Assembly (NCBI RefSeq): GCF_036884655.1
Contig: NC_088330.1
Span: 36,252,501-36,316,500 of the forward strand
DNA length: 64,000 bases
Source of the DNA: Musa acuminata AAA Group
Lineage: Eukaryota; Streptophyta; Magnoliopsida; Zingiberales; Musaceae
Reading direction: 5' to 3'
Below the pieces are notes generated by a model. It searched no databases. It was not told the DNA's origin and saw only the letters and a program-made list of their open reading frames with translations. Positions 38,830 to 52,779 of the stretch are shown here, piece after piece (the stretch's first letter is position 1; every line of letters begins with the position of its first letter). Made by a program: the position numbers and the translations under genes.

Positions 38830-41800
38830 ATGAGCTTCCAGGATCTGGAGTCGGGGTGGCCGGTCACCGGCCGGAGGGATCTGACTAACGGGCGACAAGA
38901 TTCGACGCAGGCCGTCGCTGCCGGGCTGTTCCAGATCACCACGGCCGTCCGTAACTTCGAGCGCCTCGTCAACACGATCGGCACCCCCAAGGACACCCCC
39001 GAGCTCCGCCAGAAGTTGTGAGGGTTTCTTTCCTCGTGGAAAATCTCCGTTTTTATTCTTGGGTTCCGATTGGTCTATCTTAATCTTAATTAATTGATGT
39101 TTGTTGCTCTGAATTGGTGGTCGCAAGTGCTTTAGTTTGAATTCCATTCAGAAGATGGGATTTTCACTCTATTGACGATGGGTTCTTGTGGTTTTGCCTT
39201 TGAGATGGACATGTCTCTTAAGCAGCATATTGCTAGACCATCTCCGTGTATGTGAAAGTTGTTTCCTGCATCCATAAGCTGACGCCGTGAAAGTATTACC
39301 TATGACACTGCCCTAAGCTTGCACTTGTCCAGAATTCTGGATTCTACTCTAGTGGGCTGATAGCTACATTATTGTCAGTTGTAAAATTTTGACACAACTT
39401 TATTGAGCGTTCTCAGTTGTGAGTTGTGTTTGGTGGCTCTAGCTTAATGAAACAGATGATTAGAGAATAAAGCTTTTATGCTTGCAAAATATGTTTTATA
39501 TTGCATAATATCAGGCTTGTAGGAGACCTAGCGAATATTTAAACCTTAAGGAGATACTTTCAGATGTTTCTTCCTTATAAAGAGAGTTACATAGGGTTTT
39601 AATTTGTTCTCTACTATATCATGTTGATGGTCACAAATTCCTATTAGCAATTAATGATGGAGTATTCGCATCATGCAGCCTCGTCTATCGCTAGTGATGG
39701 ATGACTTGTTATCTGGAGCTGTTTGAAAATTGGATTATTAGAAAGACCTGATTCAGTCATCGAAATTTAAGTATCAGTTAGAATTTGAATAGACACTATG
39801 GCCAATTGGTTTGACACCTGATTTGATCTATTAATGGGACCAATGAATCCTATTGTTAAAATAATTGTTGTAAGTTCATCGATTAGAATAAAGTATTGTT
39901 GATTTTTAGTTGACCGTGCTTGTTAATGTGCTGATCTGCCATTTGGTTTTATGAAAATCAAAAGTTGATTACAAGACCCTGCTTCTTTTTTTAGCCAGAT
40001 GAAGTGGTGAACTTGGTCAAAAATTGTCTTTAGTTCTTTGCATTATGATAGTTTAGTATTTTGGCTTTCTTGTTCATAACTGTTAGGGTCTAGTTTTTTA
40101 TGGATCATGTTTTTGTTTTCAGTGATCAAGGTCTTCAGGTAATGGTAGTTTGTGATCAACTGATAAGGTACCAAACCTTGTGATGCCCCTAAAAGTTTTT
40201 TAAGTCAGAGGACCCAAACCATATCTCAGAATAACCATATTACCCTTTCCTTCTTTCTCAAATTATACCGAAGGAAGAACCAACTTTCGCTCTTTTCCAC
40301 TTCAGTTAGAAAGTCAAACATAAGAGACAAATATAACATTCTCTTTCATATCTTTTAATTTATACAGTTGGAGCAGCTTTATTTCTTGTACTGTGTTATA
40401 TTCTAGAGTGCTTTGAGCTGTGTAAAGTAAACAATGAATCCTAGTATATGACGGATAGTGATCATTAGTTACTGTTCTTCTTCCATATAACTTGTAGATC
40501 TACATACTCTTTTCCCTTCTACTAAAAACATATGTTTCAACTGTAAAATGCATATTTTTGTTTCTTAGTGTGACAAAAGCATAACTCCTTAAAGTTGTTT
40601 CAAAAAATATAATTTTTTTATTTGGTTTAGAGTAAGGTAGGCTTGTTAAAGTAGTGTTCTTTTCGCATGTTCCGAGATGTGCTTCCAAGATCTTTTTTTT
40701 TTGTAGCATGTAGTTCTTTTAGCAAATTTGTCAGAACCCATCTGATTGTGGGGATCAGTTACTATCATTGTGTTCTTTTCACATGTTAGTAGTGTACTAA
40801 CCCAGTCCCCAAGTTTGAAACTTACCACTAAATCAGCCTTGCATTTTATTTTTCTGGTAAGATTTTGTGTCTTTGACTGTATGTACAGTGTTCTTTAGAA
40901 TTTCTCTTCCCAAGAACTGGCTTTGTTTTTTTTTTTTTTGCTTAATTTGATCTTTTCTTCTGGCAGATGCAATACAAGGCTACAAATTGGACAGTTAGTT
41001 AAAGATACTTGTGCCAAACTTGAACAAGTTAGTGAAACAGACCACCGCCTTGAAGTTAGTGTAAGTGTCCATCTTTTGCATGTGCTTTTGGTTTTGTTTA
41101 TTTTACTGTTGGAGGTACTGTTACTTGGGCTTCCTCATGAACCAACATTAATCATGGAACATACAATTTTGTCAATGAGTTGTATTTTTATCCAATTCGT
41201 TCATTTAGATTTGAAGTATAAACTTTTTCACCAATAAGCACTACATATTATGATCAGAAGATATAGAAGGCTTCAACAAACTGAACTTTTAATTACTGTT
41301 TTTTACAATGATATTATCATATACGACTTATTTTTTTTCTCTTTTATACTTTTTCAAGGGCCTACATGCATAATAAAGAAAAAAACATAAGGTGAATTTA
41401 TGCCTTAATAAACTCCACAATGTAATGCAGCCTTGTCATGTTCTACATATTCTAGACTTCTAGACTCTTATAAGTTTGAGCTGAAGTTGCAATTTATAAG
41501 CTTGAATTTCCTAGCAGCAAAACCTCATAATTTAAATCTACTCACTGTTTTGTTTGTGATTGTCTTTTCTGAGAATATTGTGATAACCATAGTGGGTTGA
41601 CATCAAGTCAGCAGTTTTTAAGAATACCAACCATTAGTCCTCTTCTATAGCTGATCCTTTGTTGTTGGTAAAGGGCACGAGAGAAGGCATGATTCATGTT
41701 AATGAATGCAAATCACATTGTTCTTCACAAATATCTTTCTTTTGCTTAAGCATTTAGTTGAACTGTAGGCAAACAAAAAAGTAGCTGATGCAAAACTTGC

Positions 41801-43800
41801 AAGGGATTTCCAACATATTCTGAAAGAGTTCAAGAATCTTCAAAGGCTTGCAGCTGAAAGAGAGACTGCATATATGCCATTGGTTCCCCAAGCAGTTCTT
41901 CCTTCAAGGTAACCTGCTATAATTGATTATTGATGTTGGATTTTGGGTTTGAATGGCTTCATGTTTTCTTAATCTCAATAGCATCGACAAAAGTGTCACA
42001 TGTTGCTATTTTGCATCTCTTATATGCAACTTGCTTTATATGTGGAATTGCTTTGACGGATTTTAGACTTCCACATATTTTCCTTGGTATGGTTACTTTT
42101 GAGAGAACGAATATTTGGGGATTTTTTTGGATAAAAATTATTCTTTGGATTTCTGTTACTTCTGGAGCAACTGCTAGTCCTGTTCCTTCCTAACCTTTAG
42201 AAATTCCTCTTGCTACACTTATAAAGGGGAAAAAGAAGTGGCTGGCTTGGTATTTGACTAGTGTATTAACTTATGATAATGAGCATGATGGATTGTTTAT
42301 TATAGTTAACTTTTCTTATCTTAAACCCATGTGATTATTCAAATAAATTTTATGTTATCTCCATAAATTGGTACCTGATGTTATATCCTGGTTATTTTGT
42401 GTAGTTATGCTGCAATTGAAGCTGACTCTAATTCCAACAACACACTTGAACAACGTGCTGTACTTGCGGAGTCTAGAAGGTGAGTCATTGCTGATGTCTT
42501 TCCTTCTATCCTCTTCCAGTTTGATACATGTTATGCAGACATCTCTGTGCTCTTTGCAGAGCATTTCCAATCTGTCTTTCATTTTGTTATCCCTCATATT
42601 TTGGAAAGGTTCAGTTGGCCTATACCGGAGTTTTAACATGATATTGGATTCTTTGCAACGTGGACATGAAGTTGAATTGGTGTGGACTTGTGTGTGCATT
42701 GTAGCCTAATTCATACACTAGCATTTTTGACTTGTTTCTGTTGATGTGCTAGTCAATTCATTGCTTTCATTTGTCAGTGGAGTTCAATCAGAGTGAGACT
42801 CAGTAACATGGTGAAAGCACAATAACACAAGTTACTGGATTAAATAGATTCTCTGAGTCATGACAGAATGATATTGTTGCAAATTTGGTCTTCTGCATGG
42901 ACCAAAACATGTTAAGATGATGTCACTTAGGTTAGTCCAACATGTGAGACTCAAAGGCGAACTCTAAACTATATGCCATCTGCTGATGAGTATGCAAGAT
43001 ACGTGAGTAGAGATGAGAGTATTATCTTGTTTTTGTTTGTGTATTGATTGACCTATTGCTAATGGTTTTCATATAATAATTTTGGACCATATGGCAAGGG
43101 CCAAAGCCTGCGTCATACACCATACACAGATTATAGCTTACTTGGACTGCAATAACTTGGATCATGACACCATAACTTGGCTATCAGATACGTTTTCTCT
43201 GTGGTTCCTCGTGCACAAAATCTGTTGTGCAGCTTATGCCTTATTTGCTGTTATTTAGTCCAACTAATGGAGTGTTTGATTGTGAGGCCTCCATCTGTTT
43301 TTTATGTACAGGCAAGAGGTGCTGTTGTTGGATAATGAGATTATTTTCAATGAGGCAATCATCGAGGAGAGAGAACAGGGTATTCAAGAGATTCAGCAGC
43401 AGATTGATCAGGTGAATGAAATCTTCAAGGACCTTGCCGTGCTGGTTCATGATCAAGGAGTTGTAATTGGTAATAAGTTTTGTACTTAGCATGGACAATT
43501 GCGTATTATTCTTAATTCTCTCGCTAACTTTCACGGCCTTTATTACAGATGACGTCAACACTCACATCGAGAACTCCCACGCGGCAACTGCACAAGGAAA
43601 AACCCAACTCAAAAAGGCAGCAAAAACCCAAAAGTCAAATTCATCCCTGGTAATAACATCAATCTCACTCCCATCTACTTCTTCCTGGTGCTGCTACGGC
43701 TGTATGTCACCAGAGTTGTTTGGTTCATGTGCAGATGTGCTTGCTTTTGGTGATTTTTGGGATCGTCCTCCTCATTGTGATCATAGTCATCGCAGCATAA
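38830..43800 (+). CDS. SYP22: Qa-SNARE syntaxin, SYP2 group (SYP22/VAM3 or PEP12 type)
   Basis: Syntaxin for fusion at the prevacuolar compartment and vacuole. Seven exons: 38830-39017, 40967-41060, 41769-41908, 42405-42479, 43312-43469, 43549-43649 and 43735-43800, giving 273 aa (Arabidopsis SYP22 is 268). The start MSFQDLESG and the segment [16 protein letters not shown] match the family. The N-terminal Habc bundle spans about residues 15-150 ([32 protein letters not shown]). The SNARE helix runs from about 180 to 245, with [20 protein letters not shown] and the central-layer Gln in [11 protein letters not shown]-terminal tail anchor ([20 protein letters not shown]) is encoded by its own last exon. 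SYP21 and SYP22 are too similar for certain assignment, but the start favours SYP22. All splice phases agree, and nothing is missing. Confidence 0.95.
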
Positions 43801-44039
43801 TCATATAGACTGTAGCACACTTAAAACCTTGGTCTGTTTCTCCAGTTCAATGCCTTAACAGACTAGGATGCTCCAAGGTCATCCCACTGTGATGTATGGT
43901 TTGCTGCAGCCGTGCCTGAGCTTGTGATATGATTTGTTTGTAAGAGCACATGATGATGATGATCTTTGGTTGCATTTGTGCCCTCATCTCTTTGCAGTTG
44001 TTGGTAAAGATGTCTTCGTTTTCATGGGAATCCTGTGTC

Positions 44040-44081
<42 letters not shown>

Positions 44082-45098
44082 ATTTATGTATATATATATT
44101 TATGTATATATGTGTATGTGTATATGTATATATGTATATACATATATGTATGTATGTATGTATGTATACTTAATAAAATAATATACAAGTGGTTAGTTTG
44201 GTTTTTCTGATTATAATGTTAAAATGACAGTGAAACATAGGTGTCAATTGTATTAAAATTTACAATGATAAATATGTAATTGTCAAACTCTGTGAGCTTC
44301 CGACTTGAGGCACGCGGAATTGAGTATGTTTTTTTCTAATTCTTAGAATCTTAGTAAAGTGAACAATCTTTCTTCGATTTAGCTTCTTAATAACCAACTT
44401 TTGTATTAATCACGTGCAATTAATTATGTGAACCGTTCGGTCAATGGACAAGTTTTCTCAGTGGTTGAATGTAATAGTGTCCAAACGGAGTCGTTTTTTC
44501 TTTGGAGTATTTTCTCGTTGCAGAAAGCGAGTCGTGACGTGGGCGGCCGAGAAAGTCGTGCCGCCTGCAGCGGAGGTCCACCTCCCAGAGTCTTCCAACT
44601 CTCGCCGCGCCGCACCGCCCGCCGATTTTGAGCCGTTGGATCATTCGCGTGTCATAACCTGAGTGGTTAGCCTTCGTCGACTAACTAGTGGCCTGGATCC
44701 AGTTTACATTGTTTGCCGCGTGCCAAACTCGAAAAAGATTTGCACGGCGTACCACCAACCGTCTCCGCTCCACTCCCAGATGTGTAAGAAATATATGCCA
44801 TCGCACCCTTCCTCTATGCCCTGATTCGAGCCGTTGTGATTCGCACTGACTCGAATTCCTATCGATTTCATCAATAAAGCTTTTTAATGCTTTTTAAAAA
44901 AGAGATGAGTAATTGTTTTAGACAGTGAGAAATAATTTAAAGACTTCGAATCGATGGCATGGAAAACATGGGAACCTGAAAGGTTGTAAACAAACACATT
45001 TGACAAATGATCGAAGGTGGGCCACCTCGCATTTAAAGTTCTACTGGTCCCAGATGTACTCCCTCCATCAATCACACATTTGCATCATTTTTATTGAA

Positions 45099-45104
<6 letters not shown>
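43801..45104. other. SYP22 3' UTR and spacer to the aquaporin gene
   Basis: The 3' UTR of the syntaxin gene probably ends within the first few hundred bases. A GC-richer block at about 44,460-44,780 has short open frames on both strands but no recognisable protein. The rest is AT-rich. Confidence 0.4.
44040..44165 (+). repeat. (TA)n(TG)n compound and degenerate TATG microsatellite
   Basis: Ten TA units, about ten TG units, then degenerate TATG/TATA words (GTATGTATGTATG), shortly after the SYP22 stop codon. Confidence 0.93.

Positions 45105-45168
<64 letters not shown>
45105..45168 (+). repeat. (TA)n microsatellite in the aquaporin upstream region
   Basis: About 32 uninterrupted TA units, about 200 bp before the PIP2 start codon and about 130 bp before its probable TATA element. 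Confidence 0.95.
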
Positions 45169-45171
<3 letters not shown>

Positions 45172-45297
45172 CGTGACTCCATTTGTGGGCCCAGGGGAAG
45201 CACCAATGGTGAAGCAAGAGTCGGTTTGGGACGGCGAGTGGATGCGCCACTCGAACACTCTACCATAACGCACCACCCATTCCCAGCTCTCCCAGCT

Positions 45298-45308
45298 CGC
45301 ATAAATAA
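45298..45308 (+). promoter_or_regulatory. Probable TATA element of the PIP2 gene
   Basis: The words GCATAAATAAC lie about 65-70 bp before the start codon within C-rich leader-like sequence. The spacing suits a short 5' leader. Consensus match only. Confidence 0.45.
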
Positions 45309-45368
45309 CCCCACTCCGGCTCAGGGTCGAAGCACTCACTGCACGATCCCCAGCTCTCCTCTCGACAG

Positions 45369-46735
<1,367 letters not shown>

Positions 46736-47561
46736 TCACCTCGTCGAATGGAATGATGGTTGAAGTCCAGTGGTGGCAAATGCCATGTATCATCTCTCTC
46801 TTTCTCTCTCTCTCTGTCTCATCTGTCTTTGTACTACTTCCGTTTTCCAATCAAAGTGTTGCCACTCGAGTCATCAAATCGAAAAGTAAAAAAGGATTGT
46901 TCGTCTTCAGCCATCTTATAGCTAAGAGGATGGGAATGCTCGAAAATACGACTCACTGTCAATCTTGACGTCTCTATCCAAACATGTGTTGATGTGGAAA
47001 AAGCAGAGTTGAAATCCCAAGGAAATCCAAGACCAAGACAATTCCATGGAAGAATAAACATAAGAGAACACTAAGAAATGGTGGTGTATTACGTGCTCAA
47101 CTAGTGCACTACGGCATTTCCTTTTTCTCAACGTGGTTTTGGTGAGTAGGTATCTACGGATCCAATCAAACGATCTCGGAACCATTGTAAAACCTTTCTT
47201 ATTCTTCCTTTTAGGGCAACGAACGTGAAGTAGGTAAGTTTGGGTCGGCAGGATCCATTGGACATGTAGCAATCAATCAACACGTGAACTGATGAAGAGA
47301 TTAACATGAAAGCCTTGGAACCACAAAGACGGGTGGAATTATGCCATCTTCGTATAGGTTCAAGTAGATGATTCCAAATTTCCCACCTCAGCATTGAAGT
47401 CGACGGGAATAATTAATCGACTATTTTGCCTAACACAGCCGAGAACTGTTGATGAATAGTACTCGTGCAATATAAAATCATGTCTATGATAGTGGATGAA
47501 AATTGATAACACTTTTTTATTTTCGACTGAAAGTATTATTATGGTAGGAAAAGATTGATAA
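46736..47561 (+). other. PIP2 3' UTR and spacer
   Basis: The first part, including a CT-rich run at 46,794-46,822, is probably the 3' UTR. No further gene is visible before the retroelement. Confidence 0.45.
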
Positions 47562-48046
47562 TATAAGCACAAAAATTTTAATCATGTTTTTGTTATATAA
47601 AAAAATTAATATTAATAACTAAAATTAAATAGTCATATAGCAAATATTAGATATGTGTACCTTTAAATATTATTTAGAAAATTTTTATTCGATATAAGAA
47701 CGCACTGTATAATTCGATAACACAATAATATCATCTCTAAGAGAACTAGACTCTACTTTTGTCCTTCATAAGATCTTTATAATAGTTGAAATTAGATGGA
47801 GATGCGAATGGATTTATAATCTCGTCTATTTTATGTAATCCCGTATGTTGAGTTCTTAGAAGTTCTATCTAGTTATATAATAACTAAACATAATATAATA
47901 TTTATTATTGGGCTTTATGTAAGATTTCAATCTAACTTTAAAACAGTAAAAAAGATTTTAGATACATAAAAGAAATATTGTCTTTAGGATTATGATATCA
48001 TAAATATAAATATCACATTGAAGCTTAGTTGATGGAGCATCTAAAA
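47562..48046 (-). repeat. LTR-like repeat A (3' LTR of the copia remnant)
   Basis: Aligns in order with the repeat at 52,278 (TATTTAGAAAATTTTTAT, GAGAACTAGACTCT versus GAGAATTAGACTCT, CTTAGAAGTTCTAT versus CTTAGAAGGTCTAT). Its right boundary is approximate. Confidence 0.65.
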
Positions 48047-48172
48047 AATATTGCAAACTCTAATTTTAACCTCCTCCTCCTCTTGAGTTTGGTTATAATT
48101 TTAAGTTGTAGGAGGTAAGAGATCTTGTATAAAAAGAGAGTGTGAAAGTTATCTCCTTAGCTTGAAAAAGTA

Positions 48173-48246
48173 AAAAAATATAACAAGGGTAGTTGATCTT
48201 CGCCTATTAAAAAAATATAACAAGGGTAGTTGATCTTCGTCTATTG
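48173..48246 (+). repeat. Tandem duplication, unit about 37 bp
   Basis: AAAAAATATAACAAGGGTAG plus TTGATCTTCG(C/T)CTATT occurs twice in a row with one substitution. It lies just inside the inferred 3' LTR. Confidence 0.85.
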
Positions 48247-50689
48247 GAAAGAAGATTGATAGTGAAAGCCAATAATCTCGAGAGAAATTGAACTACTATA
48301 AATTGATTTGCTTCCCTTTACTTGTGACTTAGTTTATTCTCTTTACTTATAACTTTAACTTGATTAATTAAGTTTTCAAAATGTGTTGCTTTATTGATCT
48401 GAGTTTTAAAATCGGTTAAAAATGTTATTGTACTAATTCACCCCCCTTCTCAGTGCCATTAAAATCTTAACATTATAATTATGATAATAAAATCTATATT
48501 CCTTGAATACTTTTGTATAACTAATAAAATACCTAGAAGTGTTTTATGGATCTAATTTCTTTTTATGTAGATCGAAGACTCCCAACCCCAAATAGATAGA
48601 TGTTTTAGACTAATTTTTTTACTAGTTCATAACTTAAATAAAGTTGATAGAATTAACTTACTGGACTTTATTTATGATATACATAGTTGTCATAAAAGCC
48701 TCATCTCATATCGATTTAAATACAAAGGAATAACTCATCATACTCCTAATTATATTCATATAAATATGATTTTACCTTTCGGTAATGCTATTCTACTGTG
48801 GCACGTCTAGTAAGCCATATTAAGAATAAATATTTTACTTTTCTAGGAATCTAGCAAAAGGGTTAAGATTTTGACCTAACTCATCATATTTACAATAAAA
48901 TTTATCACCCGTATCTGATTTGATAATTTTAATTATTCTATCTTGTTATCTCTTGATTTCATTTTCTAAGACTTTTTATGTATTAGATATACATAGTTAT
49001 ATTTTTTTAGGTCATCTATAAATATAATAAATATTAGTATGAATTATCTGAAAGAATTCTTTACTTCTTATGATATTTTTTATTATATGCTTTGTTTACT
49101 TTTCTTTGATGTAATCTATGCAAATATTAAAATTAATAAAATCTAAATCTTATAATTTAAATCCTTCACTAATCTCTTAATTTTTTTTAAAAAAACATGT
49201 CTTAAATATTTGTATTATAAGATAGAAGATTTCATATTATCGAAACTATACTTTAATCCAACATTTAATTGTAGGGTCACCAATATCTTTGTAAACTCAA
49301 GATTCAAATTAATTGTATATAAACGATCTCATAAAATTTTAAAACTAACTTTTATTGAATTATAAAATATATTGAGTTTACTATCACTAAACGAAAAATA
49401 ATAAATGACTCATTAATTATAGATAAAGAAACTAAATTTTTAGAAATAATATGAACATAGCATGCATTTGAAGTTTCAACTTTTTTTATTACTAGCTAGT
49501 TGAGTAGTAGTCAAAATATTATAAGATTTTTATTGTCTTAATCTTAATTCATCTTTAGCATGTATACTAGTTAGCTTGTTCAAGTCATTTATCTTTATTT
49601 ATATCAGAGTGAATCTTAAATGAACTAAATTGAGGAGAAGGAGAATTAACAATAAACTATACGAGTCATCAACATTCATATCTTATTCTTTAAGTTTTAC
49701 GGTCTTATAGTCATATTAAGGATATGATCTTAAATCCCTCAAGTACCATCATATTGAGCAATATTCAGTTTCCTCATCAATGTGTTAGTTAATAATTTAT
49801 CATAGCACTAGTTGTATATAGTGATAAAATCTTTATATTATTTATAATTATTATTATTATAAATATTAGGCTAGGCCTATTAGATATTTCTCAAGTATTC
49901 ATTTTATTAATTTATTCTATAGTACTTTTATTAGTCAACTGTATGAGTTTTTTAATAAATAATACTAAATCAAGATATAATATAACTATATATGCTCTAA
50001 CCATTATGAATAATTTGAACTAGAGAATATATGACACTAAAAGCATGATAATGTATGAAAGAAAGTATCATGGTAAACTATAAAACAGCATTAATTGTAA
50101 TGTTACAAATAATATTAACTAAAATAATATTTTTAAAATAAATTATGTACTACTAATCAATAAAAAATAATTATAATGACTATTAAATAAAAAATAATCT
50201 ACACATGTGAATAATTATGATAAAATATAAATCATATCTTATGTGAAAAATAAATAATATTTCATATGTTTAAACGAATAACTACACAAATATATAAACA
50301 ATAATAATTAGAATTTAATTATTATAAGTAAAAAAAATTATGAATGTTATATGAGAAAACTATAAAAGAAATCTATAACTAAATAGGCCAATCAATCATA
50401 TTTAATTGGACATCTCAAAATTGAGCCAAAATGAATTTTGCCACTCAAATTTAATCCAATAATCAACCCAATCAAACTAATAAAAATTAAATTCAATCAA
50501 AATATAATTTAAAAATAAATTGATAAAAAAAACTAAAATTAGGAATCAGTCAAAATTTGATTCAAGCAGTTAAATTAGTTAATTTTACAATTGATAACAT
50601 AAGCCAAAACTATTTGATTTTTGAAAGATAAAACTATAATTTTGTCATGATATATATTGAAAATATATTATTTGTGAAGGGTAGAACTA

Positions 50690-51530
50690 TTAAAGAGGAC
50701 ACCGAATGAAATTAAAAAGTTTAAGAAGACAAGAGTATCTTTTAATGAGTGAAAAAACTCTAATCCCCTCTTTCGTAACCATCGTTGCATTCCACTGTGC
50801 CCATAGGCAGAGCATTCTCACCATCAGCACATCAAATAGTGGCATCTCTACTGATATGGCAAAAAATGGTAAACCCCACTCCCGGCAACGCCCCCCGCAC
50901 GTGGACGGGCGCGGCGCCCCAGGGAGAGCAACGAGGGCAACGGTCTGCGTCCGGATGTCAGCATCACTAAGCCCACTGCCCCTCAGTTGACCCGGCACAG
51001 GAGGACGAGACAGAGGTAGGTAGCGGTTGGAGCTCGCCCATACCCTGCGATTCCCCAATCCCCTACGCAACATCCTCGACGATGTCGGACGCCATCAGGG
51101 GTACGGCCCCGACCGACGGGGCGACGGGCCCGGTAATACCGAGTCCCCCTATAAATGTCCCCCAGCCAGAGGGAGGAGGACAGGCTGGACTCCCCGAACA
51201 ACCGCCACTGCATCTCTCTAACTTGATCGTCGGAGGGGTCGGGTCGAGCCGACCCGACCTTTGTGCAGGTATCAAGCCGAGGTCTCCCGTCCGGGACGCG
51301 CAGGCAAGGAGTCCCCACCCGGAGGAAGTCGCTGCATCGCCCCGAGCCCGAGGCCGCACCCGACCACCCCGGTGAAGACGAGCATCGCCCCAGGGAGATC
51401 CCCGCCATTCGGACCCCCGAACGAGCCGAGACGACCTCCCGGGTCACGACTAAGAAAAAAAGGTGTTTACACTAACATCTACCATCGTTGTCTGCTATCA
51501 TTGCCTGCCACCTGACCATCACATATGGGC
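50690..51530 (+). mobile_element. GC-rich Ty3/gypsy-type LTR (probably solo) inside the copia remnant
   Basis: An abrupt GC-rich block in AT-rich surroundings. It contains CCTATAAATG (promoter-like, 51,150) followed by GGTCGGGTCGAGCCGACCCG and ACCTTTGTGCAG, a layout I know from Ty3/gypsy LTRs in monocots. Open frames on both strands look non-coding. I see no second copy or gypsy polyprotein, so a solo LTR nested in the older element is the simplest reading. Ends were not resolved and no target duplication was found. Confidence 0.5.
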
Positions 51531-52263
51531 CAACGAACATCATCACCAGCCCGGAGCATCACCACTGTCATATCATGGATGAGACAGGTTGGCACCATTA
51601 ACTACTGGCCATATGTGCGCCTAGACACGTGAGTCTTCATGTGTGCCCTACTACTGCGGGTTGCCTATGGTCATCACAATGCGTAGCCATCAAAACAGTG
51701 TAGTCACAAGCCATGCAACATAGCCCGTCGACATCATTTGCCAACCAATAGATCATCATGGCAACCCATCACATACAATAGCCTCGTGGTTGTCTAGTAG
51801 AGCGAGCAAAAGACATCCGCACTGTCATCTATGTCGCATCGTTAGTTAATGTTGCCATGACCACCTTCATCACTTTTGTCATTACCAACTAAGGCCAACA
51901 CCCAAGGACCATTGTTGTAGATATGGTAGTGACACTCAGTAGGGCTATTACCTACGACGTGGTTTGCAGTCACTTTAGGTCGTCATCATTGTTGGGTTGC
52001 TGCACGTAGTAGTTGTCACTACATCCTACAACACTGCCACCAGCGTAGCAAGTGACCACTGTAGGGTCGGTGACCAAAGTAGTCGCCACCCAATCGACAC
52101 AATTCCAATGGTGATAAATTGTCGATGATAGTCCACTATCCAAACAAGACAATATGCTTTCTAATGCAATTCCACTCATGTTATAGATCGATAACACCGT
52201 TTGAAGGGTGCTCATAAACAAATCTAAATATAAATAGATCTATATGCTTTGATTTCAAACCTT
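51531..52263 (-). other. Likely 5' internal part of the copia remnant
   Basis: Moderate-GC sequence with CATC/CACC-rich words between the gypsy-like LTR and the primer-binding site. A minus-strand frame at 51,970-52,221 has no recognisable gag motif. Confidence 0.4.
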
Positions 52264-52277
52264 GCTCTGATATTAAT

Positions 52278-52779
52278 TGTAAGTATAAAAACTTTGATCA
52301 TGCTTCTATTATATAAAAATAACTTAATATAGAGAACTAAAATCAAATAATCATAAATCGAGGATTAGATATGCATATCTTTCGATATTATTTAGAAAAT
52401 TTTTATTTGATGTGAGAATACACTCCGTAATCTAATTCATAAAATGCAACAACATTAATCTGCAAGAGAATTAGACTCTCCTCTCTTACTATTATTCATA
52501 GGACTATTATAAGTGATAGAATAAGGATTAGAGAGAGATGAGAAAGGATTAATAATAACGTATATGTTGTGTTATCACACATATCGAGTCCTTAGAAGGT
52601 CTATAAACGAGAATAAAAGATCTAAGATAAGTCCATCAAGATCATCTAGTAAAAAATCTTATTATAAGTGGATTTTTTTTTCTATTGACGGATAATCATA
52701 GTCAAAATTCAATTAGATCTATAATATATCTTGTCCAATTAAATAAGATCATATAATCTAATAAATAAATTATCTAACA
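52278..52779 (-). repeat. LTR-like repeat B (5' LTR of the copia remnant)
   Basis: Ends are TGTTAG...CTTACA on the minus strand; it is followed internally by a primer-site-like sequence. Related copies are at 47,562 and 63,178. Confidence 0.65.

Larger units (their letters stand above)
47562..52779 (-). mobile_element. Decayed Ty1/copia-type LTR retroelement, minus orientation
   Basis: Two related AT-rich repeats in the same orientation, at about 47,562-48,046 and 52,278-52,779, look like the 3' and 5' LTRs. The right one is about 502 bp and, on the minus strand, starts TGTTAG and ends CTTACA. Immediately inside it (52,264-52,277) is a sequence like the initiator tRNA-Met primer site, ATATCAGAGC on the minus strand. 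A minus-strand coding remnant at 48,490-48,700 reads TTMYIINKV, SLKHLSIWGWESSIYIKRN and, after a frameshift, FKEYRFYY. This is the copia segment between integrase and reverse transcriptase (TPFELW...SLKHL-IWG...GYRFY). Stops and frameshifts make it dead. A purine-rich run (minus strand) near 48,069-48,086 may be the polypurine tract. LTR divergence suggests an old insertion. Confidence 0.72.

Noticed and set aside
50983..51447. 154-codon minus-strand frame and Pro-rich plus-strand frames in the GC-rich block
   Set aside because: The sequence layout fits a gypsy-type LTR, and the translations lack conserved domains.
51970..52221. 83-codon minus-strand frame next to the 5' LTR as copia gag
   Set aside because: No gag-like zinc knuckle or other motif; likely degraded internal sequence.
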